The translations under genes were made by a program, and so were the position numbers. This document shows, in pieces, positions 21,791 to 34,245 of a stretch of DNA of 64,000 nucleotides. The notes under the pieces were generated by a model that did not search any database, was not told the DNA's origin, and saw only the letters and a list, made by a program, of their open reading frames with translations. The stretch is from Sabethes cyaneus (taxonomy: Eukaryota > Arthropoda > Insecta > Diptera > Culicidae): assembly GCF_943734655.1 (NCBI RefSeq), contig NC_071354.1, positions 58,631,544 through 58,695,543 on the forward strand, read 5' to 3'. Numbering within the stretch: position 1 is the first letter of the stretch; each line of letters starts with the position of its first letter.

Positions 21791-23740
21791 TGGTTCATTT
21801 CTTATAGCAGTTTTATCAGAGCATTTCAAAGTCTGTTAGGTTTTATAATGTTTCTCCTCAAGTGAATTTTATCTTAATTGACTAACATTTCTGAAGTATG
21901 ACTGAAGGAGACTTGAAGAATCACCCATAAAACTAAATTATGAATAAATGTAATTCACCTTATAAGGGGTTTTAAAGGATACTGCATTTTTGCTTAAAAA
22001 CGACGCTCCTTAAAACTTAACAATAGTTTTGACAAAAACTTATGATATTCTTCTGCAAGATTCGTTTATCTTAACAATACTGCCATAAAATACTCGTAAT
22101 CGTATATTCTTGAAAAAGAAATTATACTCTTGTATAAGAACATTCTAACGTAAACAACTAATCTGTCAAAATGGGCGTCTGAACCTGGAGAAAATTGAAG
22201 AATACAGATCTTTTAAACGAAAATTAAGCGAAAATCTGTGTAATATTTTGAAAACTCTTTCATATGAACAATCAGCAAAATCACAAAACAATGAAGATCG
22301 CAGGACTAACTGAACTGGGGAAGGACAGTGCCGGTAATGATGCATTTGCCAGAGGCGGTGCGGATTTCCTCTAGAGCTTTTCGTATTTTTTAAACTAAAT
22401 ATAGAGTTCATAAGTCAGATGTCTTTGTATGGAAAATGTTTGAAGGCACCGAAGCAGTTGAAGCATAATTTTTAGAAATAGTTGTACCGATTGTAAATTA
22501 AACGCTTGGAACTGTCGTGCAGTCCAAACAGTACAAACAACGCGTTACATCGATACTTCGTTGATGTTTTTTTGTTTATACTAGAATGGTTATCTTGCAA
22601 AAACTTGATGCCTTCGAGTAATTCAAACAATTCTTTCAACAATTATTCAAGCGCAACTTGTCTTCTTCAAGAATACAATAAGTATTGATGATCTTATTGC
22701 GCTCTTGGAAAAATTTTCCTTATATTGTGCAAGAAATGTTAGTCTAATAAGCGCCTTCGGATTGATTTAGATAAAACCATTGAAAAAATGGCGAACAGGG
22801 CTATTTTGATTACTTTTGAAATTGTAGTCAATTGCATATGGGCACTTATAAATATGGTATTATGCAATGCCATTAGTGATCTTAACTTTTTAAATAAATG
22901 TTTAGACATATAAAAGACTTTTTGCCACAATTGCTTAAAAATTTGGTAGCTATCAACTTCTTAATGAAATCATTAATTGTTTTAATTAACTTAATTTTTC
23001 AATAATCTAACAAAAATAACTGGCACGTTAAAATTTTCTAACTTTCATGTCACAAAACATCGACAAACCGAGCGTGGCCTGAAAAATTTCTCATTTATGA
23101 GCAACAAAGCAGCTGCTTTTATCACCATTTTTATTTTTAATTTTCATTTATACTCTCGAAATAGCAATATCTGTGAATGCTTATAGCTCTTGGTCAATTT
23201 AAAATACTTAAGGCAGTGAAAAGTATATGGTGTCTTGCAAGTGTTCTTTGAAGAGACAACCATAAAATCATCAACACTTGTGGCGGTTTTCTTTTTGTTT
23301 CAAGCGACTCTTGGAAGTCATTATAAATAGATATCGATAAGAATTACAAGTTTTAAATGGATCTTTGGAAATTCTTTAGTGTGGGCCTCCCTCGCCTTAT
23401 AAGGGTTTTATGGCTGTTTTATCGCAGTTTTGTAGAATTTCAAGTTTTAAAATCGGTTTTAAGCAGCAAATGCTGGAAACCTCTTCAAGTGCACCTTAAA
23501 ATTGAAATTGTTACTTGGGATGACCTCTCCCATGAGCTGTGTCGGCTATTACCGTTCTCATGCACTAACCGAATAGCCGACCAAACTATTCACGAATGTG
23601 ACAAATATAAAATAAGAAAAACAAAGCACAAACAACAAACATAATTACGTAGATAATATTTTGAAGAACCATTTTCTTTCTATCGTCAAAAAACTCTACA
23701 AGAATGCTTCATAAGCAAAGCCATGGGTATAAACGTCCTC
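21791..23740. other. Intergenic, no gene recognised
   Basis: AT-rich. The words CCTTATAAGGGGTTTTA (near 21958) and CCTTATAAGGGTTTTAT (near 23394), each with a TCAAGTG-containing segment nearby, suggest an old repeat. No clear ends and no gene. Confidence 0.35.
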
Positions 23741-23744
23741 AAGA

Positions 23745-23915
23745 ACTTGACCCGTTTTTATCGACAGACTTCGCAGCCGGTTATTAGAGTACAGAAAAAT
23801 TACGGGGCTAATGCAAAGATCCTATTAACTCTATAGCGGCACCGCTCATTCATGATTCGAACATATGACGACTGGCTCGTTAGACCAGCACCGTAACCCG
23901 GAGCCAAGGCGCAGC
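23745..23915 (-). mobile_element. SINE family B, copy 3, with tRNA-like head
   Basis: On the minus strand the head reads GGTGCTGGTCTAACGAGCC (box A) and ATGTTCGAATCAT (box B), then the family body with CTTCGCAGCC-complement. This and 24358-24556 show the family is tRNA-derived. Confidence 0.75.
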
Positions 23916-24357
23916 CAAGAATGCATCATACTGTTTCCAACAAGATTCAGCACCGGCTCACCAGACAAAAGCTTCACAGGTATGGTGTGAGGACAAATTT
24001 CCAGATTTTATTTCTTCGAAAGAGTTGCCTGCCTCCCTACTAGCACGGTTGTTACAAAGTTGTTGTGGTAACCGAAATATGACTAGTTTTAGTAGCAATC
24101 CGGTTGCTTCAACTAAATGGACCTAAAGTGTGCTACTTGGGTTCTTTGGCTGATTTGAATTCTCTTGACCTCTACGCATGGGGTTGCATGCTAGGCAAAC
24201 TAGAGAGCACCAAAGGATTAAGAATTTGGGATAAAATACCTTAGACTATCGTGCGAGCTGGTTGTAACGCTTTTCAACGACGATTGCGACTGGGAGCAAG
24301 GGGAAAACAATTTGAATTGGACTAATTTAAGACAAATATAATGGAAATCCTCCCAGG
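23916..24357. other. Intergenic; possible MITE fragment
   Basis: Around 24028-24140 the sequence ends in GTGCTACTTGGG, which resembles the right end of the MITE at 50498-50901 (GTTGCTTGGG). The left end is not found. Confidence 0.3.
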
Positions 24358-24556
24358 TGGCTTCGAAATACGATGCTGGTCTAATAAGCCAGTCGTCGTA
24401 TGTTTGGATCTCGGTTTGAAGAGGCTTTTAGAGTCAATAGGATCGTAGCACTAGCTCCGCAATATTCCTGTACTCTAACAGCTGACTGCGAAGTCTGTCG
24501 TATAAAAACAGAAGGTCAAGTTTCGAAAAAGAATGTAGTACCTAGGCTTTGCTTTA
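24358..24556 (+). mobile_element. SINE family B, copy 4, best full-length
   Basis: About 200 bp. Head with GATGCTGGTCTAATAAGCC (box A) and a weak box B (ATGTTTGGATCTCGG). Body with GTCAATAGGATCGTAGCAC and CTGTACTCTAACAGCTGACT, then CAGAAGGTCAAGTTTCGA. It ends in GCTTTGCTTT. Seven copies of the family are seen in the window in both orientations. Confidence 0.78.
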
Positions 24557-24963
24557 TTATGGATATACTTTTCACGAAATACACTCAACATTAAAATTTA
24601 TGCAAGCGCCTTAATTTTGTGACCATTTACTTTACTGACAGTTATTACTACTCACCCTGTAAAAGAGCAAGCTCGTCTTTTTGATGTTGACCAATCCTGT
24701 TCGTTCCCGTCCAAATGAGTTCTCTCTAGTCTGCATCCCTATTTCTGAGCTGCAACCGTTGAGGCACGACATTTAGCTAGCCGTAACCAATCCGTATATG
24801 TCTGTGACGTTTGTGTTTGAGAAATGAATGTTGAATAAATGAATGAAATGTTCTCACACATTTGCATAGTGCATAGTGCATTTAGCTCCCCTCGCAAATC
24901 ATCAATCTGCACTATTTAACGATTACATACGATCTTCTTTTGCATGCGAATCATTTCGTAGAA
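24557..24963. other. Intergenic, no gene recognised
   Basis: AT-rich, nothing recognisable. Confidence 0.3.
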
Positions 24964-25503
24964 CCCGAGCAGGAGCGAAGAGCAAAATAATACAAAAACA
25001 ATATCGAACTGTGTTATAATGGTATATTTTGTTATTGAACAGATATGGAGAAACATTGATAACACAATTTGTTATTGAGTAGATATTTAAAACAGTGGTT
25101 GTAAGATGAGTATAATAACTGATTTTGTTATCATATCTTATTTTGGCCTTAAAATGACATTCGATATATTTCATACAATTTTTTTTATTGATTAAAGAAA
25201 TTTTAGATTACAATTATTTTATAAAAGGATTTTTTAATATCTCATATACTACTGCATTTCTTATTCAATACCTTAATAATACTAATATATGTTATTCTAA
25301 ACTCTGAATGCAGTCATGTTATTGCTTTGTTATTCAAATAACACAAGTAGTTATTCTTTTAGCCTTAAAGGAGTAAAATTTTGATATTATTTTTTTGTTA
25401 TTTTACCAACTATGTCAGCCAAACCAAGACCAAATTTTGATATGAGTTATTCGATTTCCAGTAAAACATTTTGAAATTATTTTGCTATTCGCTCCTGCTC
25501 GGG
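24964..25503. mobile_element. 540-bp MITE with 28-bp terminal inverted repeats
   Basis: The left end begins CCCGAGCAGGAGCGAA at 24964. The right end is its reverse complement, ending at 25503, with about one mismatch over 28 bp. The interior is AT-rich, non-coding and rich in GTTAT/ATAAC words. The flanks show at most a short AA duplication, so the superfamily is not settled. A second, truncated copy lies at 44062-44311. Confidence 0.85.
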
Positions 25504-25522
25504 AAATATTGCTGATCTAATA

Positions 25523-25971
25523 CAGTTGGATTTCGATTTTGGCAACAAATGCGTGTCGTCTATGTTGCCAAAATCGAAACCGTGCCAAAATCGAGACCCT
25601 TTTTCGATATGAAAAAATTTAATGTAAATGCTTTAGAAGTTGACTAAATATCATTAATCACCGATTGCAACCATTTTATGTTTAAAAAGTCCGACAAGAG
25701 CTATCCGTCCGGTGCAAATAAGTTATTGACACCCTGCGGTAAGACGTAGTCCTACGGCAATAAAAATATTATTGTTCGAAATCACATAACTTTTTTTCAT
25801 GAACATACTCAGGGCATAATTTTTCATCATTTAAAGCATGTATACGGAAACTGAATGATATTTAAGCATATTTTTCGAAGAGAAATATCTTGTGTTGCCA
25901 AAAATGGATACTTTTGTTGCCAAAATCGAGGCATGCCAAAATCGAACCATGCCAAATTCGAAATCCAACTG
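25523..25971. mobile_element. 449-bp TA-flanked MITE (Tc1/mariner/pogo type)
   Basis: CAGTTGGATTTCGATTTTGG opens the element at 25523, and its complement closes it at 25971, with TA on both sides (25521-25522 and 25972-25973). TIRs starting CAGT and a TA target are typical of Tc1/mariner/pogo elements. GTTGCCAAAATCG words recur inside. The GACGTAGTCCTACGGC motif lies at 25743-25758. Non-coding. A shorter relative is at 30218-30510. Confidence 0.85.
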
Positions 25972-25973
25972 TA

Positions 25974-27607
25974 ATGCAAAAATCTGGGTTTTGTGTTTTG
26001 ATTTTACACATTATTGTCCTAAACAAAAACGTCCCAAATGTAAACGTAGTTTTATATCGAAAATAACATACAATCATGTTATATTCTGGAACCTTATCTC
26101 ACTTCGTTTAATTGAATTGTTAAAATCAGAGCACCTGCGGAGAAATTCACAGTAAATTCTAGCATTATTCCTCTGAACGATTCCGTGCTGTTGAACCCTT
26201 GTTTGTATAAATCATTTAGCGAACAAAAGCATATATCATAGTGCATCAGTGCTCCCCTTGCAATACCAACATGCCATTTGAGTTTTACCCCGTTACGCCT
26301 AACCGTCAGCTCCATCAACAACAGCAACGGAATTATATCGAAAAATAACATTTTTATAGCCTCCAGACATACTCACAATTCCCACTACCCGTTTCGCTGG
26401 CTTTCGACAAAAAAAGCAAATATCCGCCTAATGATTGATTCTCGGAATTATTCCCGAATGCGATAATCCATAACTCCGGTTGACACCATCGTCGTATAGC
26501 AGGTATGTACGAGCGAGCAATCGATATCCCCTTTTCTAGTTGGCAACAAACTGGTCAAAAAAGGATTTCCCATGCCCGCGCTCCATTGTTGACATGACAA
26601 CGACAACAAGTCACGAAGGGCTCCGCCATGGAAGGCTTCATCGCATCGTTTCTTCCCTACCTAGCTACTGTATTATGACGATCGTCTTCACGTTCGACGG
26701 CGCCGCGCTCCACTGCACTGTGATATAGATGAGTGTATTATTACGACATGGGCGAAGGCGGCTCAGGATGAACAAGACGATTTGATCTCTTAAAGCCAAC
26801 GCCGGTGAGCTGATACGTCGAGTGCTTGGGAAAATGTTTGATAAACTTCAACCCATGCCACCCCGCGTCGTCGCGGTAGTTCGTCCTTTTCGGTCCTGGA
26901 GCTCACCTGAGCGGGTGTCGTCTGCTTACAAATGAACCCGCCGCAACGAGAGGTGTAATGTTTTTCGATGAAAGGTAATATCATAATAGCCCTTGGTTGA
27001 GTGGCTGACGGGTGGCTTTTGTGGATGGAAAGCATGACACGGATAAGAACAAGGAGGGTGCTGTGTGTGTGTGTGGGTGGGGTGAGCTGAGGGATGAGTT
27101 TCTACAGCGGAACTTCCGAATCTCAAACATTAACTCACCGTACCTGGCGGCATACTGTATGAAACGATCGGGACGTGCCCGGGATTTGGAATGAACGCGT
27201 CAGTCAAAAGATGCTGCGCTCACTGCTGTATGTAGCCCTAGTCAAGTCAGTGCGGCGCTGCTGCGATACGACGTTGATGGCTGCTGGACGTTCTGTTTAC
27301 CGACACCGACTGCAGTGCACTAGACTGAATTTCAGTGGCGTAAGGTGCATTATGCTGAAATAAGGTTTAGTTTAAGTTCCAAACAATGACGACGTTCTAA
27401 ACAATTTTAATACTATTCAAAAAACTTTTTAATTTTATTTTGTTATGTTGACAACTTAACGAAATTGATTTAGATGAAATTTCCATAACCAAATCGTATT
27501 TAAATCAGTAAAATAAGTACAAATTTAAGAAGCGAATCGTAGGCCTTTTCCACGCTACTGGAATGTAATTGAGCCCAACATTTTCTGCAACCAACGGAAC
27601 TATGCTA
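25974..27607. other. Intergenic, partly GC-rich
   Basis: 26500-27360 is noticeably richer in GC and CpG than its surroundings and lacks recognisable repeats, so it may be single-copy host DNA. Short frames on both strands have no recognisable domain. A (GT)n-like run occurs near 27063-27076. Confidence 0.4.
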
Positions 27608-27615
27608 TTCTCTGT

Positions 27616-27904
27616 CATTGGCGGAACTAGGGGGGGGGGGGGGGGGGCTAGGGGGGGCTAAGCCCTCCCTAGAAAAGATTTAGCCCCCCCTAGAAAAGTT
27701 GACTAAGTTTTTTAATTTTTGAAAAACCAATAGTTAGATAACTATAGGTACGAAAAACTTCAGAGTAAAGTTTATTTGTATGACTGTTATAAGATTTCAG
27801 GCATTAATGTGCATTAAATTTTAATATGCCGACGAAATAAAACGGTTGAAAAAAAATCCCGGGGGCTATAGCCCCCCTAGAAATGAGCGCTAGTTCCGCC
27901 AATG
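27616..27904. mobile_element. hAT-type MITE with perfect 8-bp target duplication
   Basis: CATTGGCGGAACTAG at 27616-27630 is exactly complementary to 27890-27904. The flanks carry the same 8 bp, TTCTCTGT, at 27608-27615 and 27905-27912. An 8-bp duplication with a C(A)..TGGCGGA-like terminus is characteristic of hAT elements. Near the left end is an uninterrupted G run of about 19, then GGCTAAGCCCTCCC and AGCCCCCCCTAG. Non-coding, 289 bp. Confidence 0.9.
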
Positions 27905-28510
27905 TTCTCTGTTCCAACAAATATCAGCTTGCCTTTCATCCACGGCCACCATTAACCAAAAAATAAGACAAATGTTGCCAAGGTAAAATTTGGTCTTTTT
28001 AACATTTCTTTATACATTCTTCAAAATGAAAGAAATCAGGGAAGCAATCTACAAATGAACAACACATAGGGTAAATGATTTTGAAATGGACCTAGTCGAA
28101 TTCTGATCTTGAATGGACCTATTTTTAAATAAGAATTTTAGGATATAATTATCAAGTCTTTGTACTGTATTTAGCTTTTATGTTTATCTTTAATCATTTC
28201 TGAACGTAAATATACTAAAATTAAATTAAAATTATAGCCAAAACTACTTTATTGCCGCGTATTTAAAAGTAGCTGTTTTTCAGCGTTTTGGCAGTCACCA
28301 TAGAGTATTTTCAAACTGTTACTACCCGGAACCCTTCTGGTTTGAAATAAAACAATACTCTTAAAATCATGCTAAAATATGTGTAATTTCAATTTAGGTA
28401 TTTAAAAGTTCAGTAAAACCAGTAAAATCTTCAAATTCTTGAAAAATGTTAACCCCCTTTTTTGATCTTGAATGGACCTAGTATTGATTTTAGAATGGAC
28501 CTAGTTTTGC

Positions 28511-30217
28511 GCTCCGAGACATCACTGCCGGTAGCTATCATTGCCTACCACCAACGAACACGCCGTTGTATATTCCATAAAACTGCTTGTTGTCACTATA
28601 GTATCTCCGTTTATAATTAATCTATAAGCACGGGATATTGAAAGTAGGCTTGATTTATAGCCTAAATAAAAACTTAATTATATTGATAAAACTAACTATC
28701 ACTCATCCTCTTTCGTAGTTGCTTCATAGTGTTTGTATATTGTAGCCTCTAGTTTTGAAACTAAAAAGTCTTCCTAATTAGTTAGCTAATATATGTAATT
28801 TTATGCCTAAAATAATATAAACTTAATTTGTACAAAATCGGTATTGTACAAAAATTTTAACCATCATTGATTAAAAGATAATATGGATCAAAAGATAAGA
28901 GGGATACTAACTGCCTTCTGTTAAGGGGGCATAGTACCTTTTCAATTTTTTAAAACCTAAATTTTTTGATTGATTATTTCGAAAGATTAACATTTTGACC
29001 ATATGTGTTTGAAGTCGTTTGCATGAATTCCAAATATTGACAAAGTTACAGCTATTTGTACCACGCATGTCTGGAGCGATTAAACAACGAGTAAAAACTT
29101 CAACGTCGTTTTTCTCGAAACCAGATTTTGAAAGTCGGTACCATAAATACCTCAAGAACGGCTCAAGCAATTCTTATGATTCTTTTTTTGTTTGAAAGCC
29201 AACAAAATTATCTAGTGTTTGACCCATCCTTTTCTTGATATTGTAATTTTTGTATTTTTTAGAAATGTTAAAATCAATTTTTTCGCTTAAAAACCATACT
29301 TTTATGTATTAATTGTCGCCATTTTGTTATGTGTTCGGATTCTAAAAAAGGATGGATCAAACACGAGATAATTAAATGTTCTTTCATGTCGTTTTGGAAT
29401 TTTTCAATTCGGATAAGGCCCCAGCGCCAATCCATGGTACCGCAATTCATGGTTTTTTTGAACGACTATCTTCAAGGAGCCGTAGGGGCAAGGGCCAAAT
29501 CTGTTCTTGCTTTTAATATATACGTTATTATTTTCCATGCAAAAAGGTACGAAAAGAAGACAAAAACGAGAGAATTTTTTTGGACGATTTTCGGAAACTA
29601 CGAATTCGAATTTCCATTTCTGTTTCGTGCTAGAAGTGTTAAGTACACTCATTTTTCGAGTTTTTCAGGCTGTAGAGCATACGGACAATTGATTTTATAC
29701 TCATAGCCTACAAATTTTTTTTAGCCCCCCGATTTTTGAAGCCAATTTCCAAAGGGGGGGGTGACAAAAACTTAAAAAATATTTGGCAAAGACCTTATAT
29801 TCCGCCGATAAGTAAGCAGGTTGACTTCACATCACCTTTTGATCGATTGACAGATTGATTAAAAATCAGTTTAGTAAAATATTCAAAATCATGCAACCCG
29901 ACTAACGTTGTACTACGTCATCCGTGGTCGCATCTTATACACAACTCCTCTGATTTTTTTCTTGGGGAATGTAAAGTTTTCTTTAAGCACCTCTCCCCTC
30001 TGACTTGTGACAAAATTAATACCTCCTTGTCCACCGAAATTGAGTGACCCTGAGATCTAAAATATTCAACTGTACCAGATACAAAATAGGAAGGTTCACC
30101 TATTTTCTATCTGGTACAGTTCTTCATCGACTATCATTTAAAATTAAAACCTTTGTATCTAACCTTACCTTTAAACCTAGTAGAATTACCAAGTCTAATT
30201 TTTTCAAGCACCATTTA
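28511..30217. other. Interior of the 3.1-kb TIR element
   Basis: Non-coding. It contains a GGGGGCATAGTACCTTTTC segment at 28925 resembling the start of another dispersed element (compare 42770-42790), and a short C-run/G-run pair near 29724-29761. No domain recognised in the small frames at 29329-29706. Confidence 0.4.
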
Positions 30218-30510
30218 CAGTATGATTTCGAATTTGACAACAAATGCGTGTCGCCTATGTTGCCAAAATCGAAACCGTGGCAAAATCTAGACCATTTTTT
30301 AACTGAAAAAATTGCATATAAATGTGTCAAAAATTGAATAATTACCACTAATTAACGAATTTTTTACGATTGCAACGGTTTTATATTCAAAATGTTCGAC
30401 AGGGGCTGTCGCAAACCTTTAGATACTTTGCAGTAAGACGTAGTCCTACGTCAGTAAAAGTCTGACCTTTCGAAATATGTAGTCACTAAATAAAAACTCG
30501 AACCCCACTG
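30218..30510. mobile_element. 293-bp TA-flanked MITE, same family as 25523-25971
   Basis: Starts CAGTATGATTTCGAATTTG after TA and ends CGAACCCCACTG before TA. Shares with 25523-25971 the ACAACAAATGCGTGTCG.CTA block, GTTGCCAAAATCGAAACCGT and the GACGTAGTCCTACG motif (30437-30452). It lacks the right-hand 150 bp and is more diverged. Confidence 0.78.
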
Positions 30511-31209
30511 TACTTAATAAACTACGTTTAATACAAGTTATATTACATATTTTTAATGAATGGTTTAAATTTTTGAAACTAATAGGCGACATAATTTTTT
30601 TATGACGTAGAAATCGTTTCAACCATATCTGAACAACAGGTAATAATAAATTTCCAATATACAAATGTCACACACAGATACATACATAACGCATATCAAG
30701 TCACTGAAACATTTTTCAATTGTTGGGCTGACATAAAAAACAAGACCCTCGGCGACTGTGACTGATTTCAAATTTTTCAACCGACTTTCATACCTTTCTA
30801 ACAGAGTATAAGAAAGGTAAAAGCTGTTCAACCTTGTGTCCTATTAATAAATAGCAGTAGTATAGTTGTACTATTAAAAAAAAGTTCTTTGTTATTATTT
30901 TGTTCATTTACATGGAAGAAACTATGACAATCCAAATTTAGGTCCATTTCAAAATCAAAAATAGGTCCAATTCAAGATCATGTTGGGTCCATTCAAGATC
31001 AAAAATAGGCTTTGGCTAAAAACGATATATTTAATAAAAGTTTCATCAATTATACATTTTTAAAGTACTGATAATGTAGAAAAAAGGTGGTACTTTCCAA
31101 CAAATAGTAACATCACCACATATTATTTATAAATGACGAGTAAACTGAGCAGGAGTGCGAGTGGTGGTGTTAAAAAGCGCTAAATAGGTCCATTCAAGAT
31201 CAATTACCC

Positions 31210-34200
31210 TATACTGTAATGAAACAACTCCTAAAATAAAGTTGAAAATTCATTCGTGTTTGGTAATTTTGTTACAATTACATAAAACGACAAACCTGTA
31301 CACTGATTTCATGAATAAAACTTTTACAAAGAATGGCACGAAATTTCAATTCCTACCACTAGTCTGCAAATACAATTCTACTGAACCCAAAGTCCTTCAA
31401 TCATTTTACCACAACCTAAAATGATTTACTATTCAACGTGTGATGAGTTTCACTCGTGTGTCTCCGTCGGTTTGTCACGTCCTTAACGTTGTCACGCAGC
31501 GTACGGATATGTCGTAGGCCGACGAACATTGCCGGTCGTGAAGCTGCGAATGACAGTCACCTTTGTCGAAGTGCCGAATGTAGCGAAATTGATTTCTGAT
31601 TTCGGTAGCCAGCAGCACCGATGATGATGATGCGGCCGAATGGTGGTGAGATCGGTGTGGTTTACCACCATCTATCCTAGGCTTACAAGCTAACCAGCTA
31701 ACATGCGTGCCTGTGGACCACGTTGCGGCCGACCAACGACGGACGGCCGGCGACGCATAGGCTGAAGTCGCAAAACGCCTTCGCCTGTGGTCCGCGGATA
31801 TCGCGTACTTAACTGGTATGCAAAAGTCAAACAAAATTCCGAACACGCTCGATGTATAAACATGGCCGATAATGGTTGGATAAATTGATCCAGAACATAC
31901 CGCAAATGAATTTCAAATCAAAATTGAAGCCAGCCAGATTAGGGCGCGCATATGAAATGAAACGCACAGTCAGCTAATTTCACTCCGCAACGTTCGCATA
32001 TTCTCACACAGTTTGATTGGTTGGCCCCCTGGTGAGGACACGTTTGGCATATTTAGACAGTAATATGTGTCTAAGCAAAATAAGCAGATTCGTTGTAATT
32101 AAGCGAAATTAGTGTAAACAGAAAGCATATTATATCATCGTTGTTTTGTATCATGTACATACGTGTGTGTGGGTGCGTGGGTAAGGAGGCGCAGTTGCCT
32201 TGCGGTACCGGTGAAATGTACAATGTATATAATTGGAGGTTGTTATTTAATCAACAGTACTGTGGAAGGTATGTGAATGAAAATTTATTATAATGGATAT
32301 GACAGATCGTCACGCAGTCTCCCGATACCTTGTTTGTTACTGGCGTTGGATTGGCATATTGGAATCTTAAACAATGAATATAAATGAGTTAAATGGGAGC
32401 TCCGTCAACGGAAAAAATGCCTCGAACAACATACGACAAGAATTGTAATCAACCCTTGTTGTTTAATCAGCGAATGCTTGACATTTATTGGTTATGATGA
32501 GGAGAGTCATCAATACGGTAAACAAATGTATGATGTAAGCCTTCTTATCTAACGAGTAATTGAAAAATCAATCCTATGTATTTTCACACTAAAAGAACTA
32601 TTTTGAATTTGGTGGTTTAGTTCTACTGATAGAGTGATTAGTATGAGAGAAGTTTTGGCTTGTTTTTCAGGCGGGTCCAAAAAAAATAGTGTCTTCAGAA
32701 AAGATGTAGAACAAACTAAAATGAGCAACTGTACTGAATATAATAACTATCTATTTCTTACTGGCTGCAAAATAGGGTTTATTTCTAATTCCCGTCGTAG
32801 TAAATAAAGCCATTCTAATTTTCATCATTTGTTGGATGGATTTAATGAACACTCCAAAAGTTCTTGTGCTGATTTGACTAAAACACACTTATTTTCCGAT
32901 ACGTGAACTCTGAAGTCACTGAAAAGCGATTATTAAAGCATATTATTGAAATTACGCAACTGACTTTAAAATCCGTCCATCAAAACTTTACATCGTCTGA
33001 ATTAAAAATCACAACAATGTTTACGAAGCTAACGCGCATGTATTTATGTAGGACGGCATGACAAATGTTATTCTGCAAAATTTCTGTAGGTCAGGCAAGT
33101 TTTCCTGGCTGTAGAATAACGACAATGCCTTGCGTGAGCTATTTTCATTTATAAATGACGGTAATTAAAACGATTAATCGACATTTTCTTCTTCGTCGCA
33201 CGAAAAAACGTAGGAAATTTGGCTGGTAGGACTTCTTTAATGATAAAAAGCATTTAAATAGATCTCAGCTCACTTTGATTGATCGTGTATGATAGACAAC
33301 AAACTAAAATATTAGGGAATAACTAGTTTTGCATTGTGTGTCATAAAAATGCTGACATTTTTAATAATTTTGTGTTGGATAGGACGGGAATAGGCAATTA
33401 CGACGAAGCAGCAACATACCATATGATAATTTGTTTATTTTCAAAAATCAGTTGAATAGTGTGTTATTTTTTGAAAGAGTGTTTAACGGGGAGACTTGGT
33501 AGAGTATTTAACGGTGGAAAAGAAGGCTCTGCCATCGAGAATATAATACAGGTACTGTCGTTTGGCTTGGGCAATTTTCACGTTCAACAGCGACTTGTAT
33601 CGTATGCGGCGTATGTGTGTCATTTTTATATGACATTTTGTGTGACTGATCATCGCACATAAGAGAATGTTTGCTTACTATCATGTACGTATTCGGGCTA
33701 GTTTCGACGCTTACAATAGATAGGCACTGTCGAAACACAGACAGTCCGGAGTGATGGTTAAGAGTCTAACACGGCATTGCAAGCTGGGAAACGTATAGAG
33801 AAAGTGTCAACCGCTTTAGTTCCTGACACGAAGTCATGTGAGAGCAGGGTTTGACGTGCACTATCAGAAAACTATTAATTATTCGTTGAAGAATTCCAGT
33901 GACGTGTTCGGGTTCTCTATTGAGTAGAACTGGTTCCAGGGGGTAACCAGAATTTTCTTTTCTAGGATCGTAGTTGTCGTAACAATCTAAACTGGACGGT
34001 TGTGACATGTCAAAGTTCAATGATACAAAAATTAAATTGTGCTGTGGCAATGCACATGCTTTAATTGATATTGGAACCACGTGGTTTTTTATTGCTCTAA
34101 AGTTTTTGGCATTAAAGACTATTCTTTCTAAAATTTAAGATTTCTTTCTTAAAGCAAGTCTTCCAAGTATACTGCACAAACTAATCGCCCTGGCATTCTG

Positions 34201-34245
34201 CCTTGAGGCACTCTAGAAGAAATATCGAAAGAGTACGATAAAAAA
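31210..34245. other. Intergenic, no gene recognised
   Basis: AT-rich, with a GC-richer patch at 31440-31900 (a (GAT)n run near 31620 and low-complexity minus-strand frames). No transposon ends or coding domains recognised. It may include single-copy non-coding DNA. Confidence 0.35.

Larger units (their letters stand above)
28069..31209. mobile_element. 3.1-kb TA-flanked TIR element, non-autonomous
   Basis: The left end GGGTAAATGATTTTGAAATG (28069) and the right end, the complement of GGGTAATTGATCTTGAATGG (ending 31209), form TIRs of about 26 bp with three differences. TA lies on both sides. The motif GATCTTGAATGGACCTA recurs just inside both ends (28104, 28463, and inverted at about 30940-31010 and 31183), which looks like repeated transposase binding sites. 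No transposase was found between 28511 and 30937, which instead holds other repeats, including the MITE at 30218-30510. Two independent elements side by side is the main alternative. Confidence 0.65.

Noticed and set aside
24028..24140. Possible second copy of the CCCAAG-ended MITE
   Set aside because: Only one end-like word (GTGCTACTTGGG) was found, with no matching left end or interior.
31475..31905. Overlapping minus frames of 123 and 71 residues
   Set aside because: Arginine/serine-rich low-complexity frames in a GC-richer patch, with no recognisable domain.
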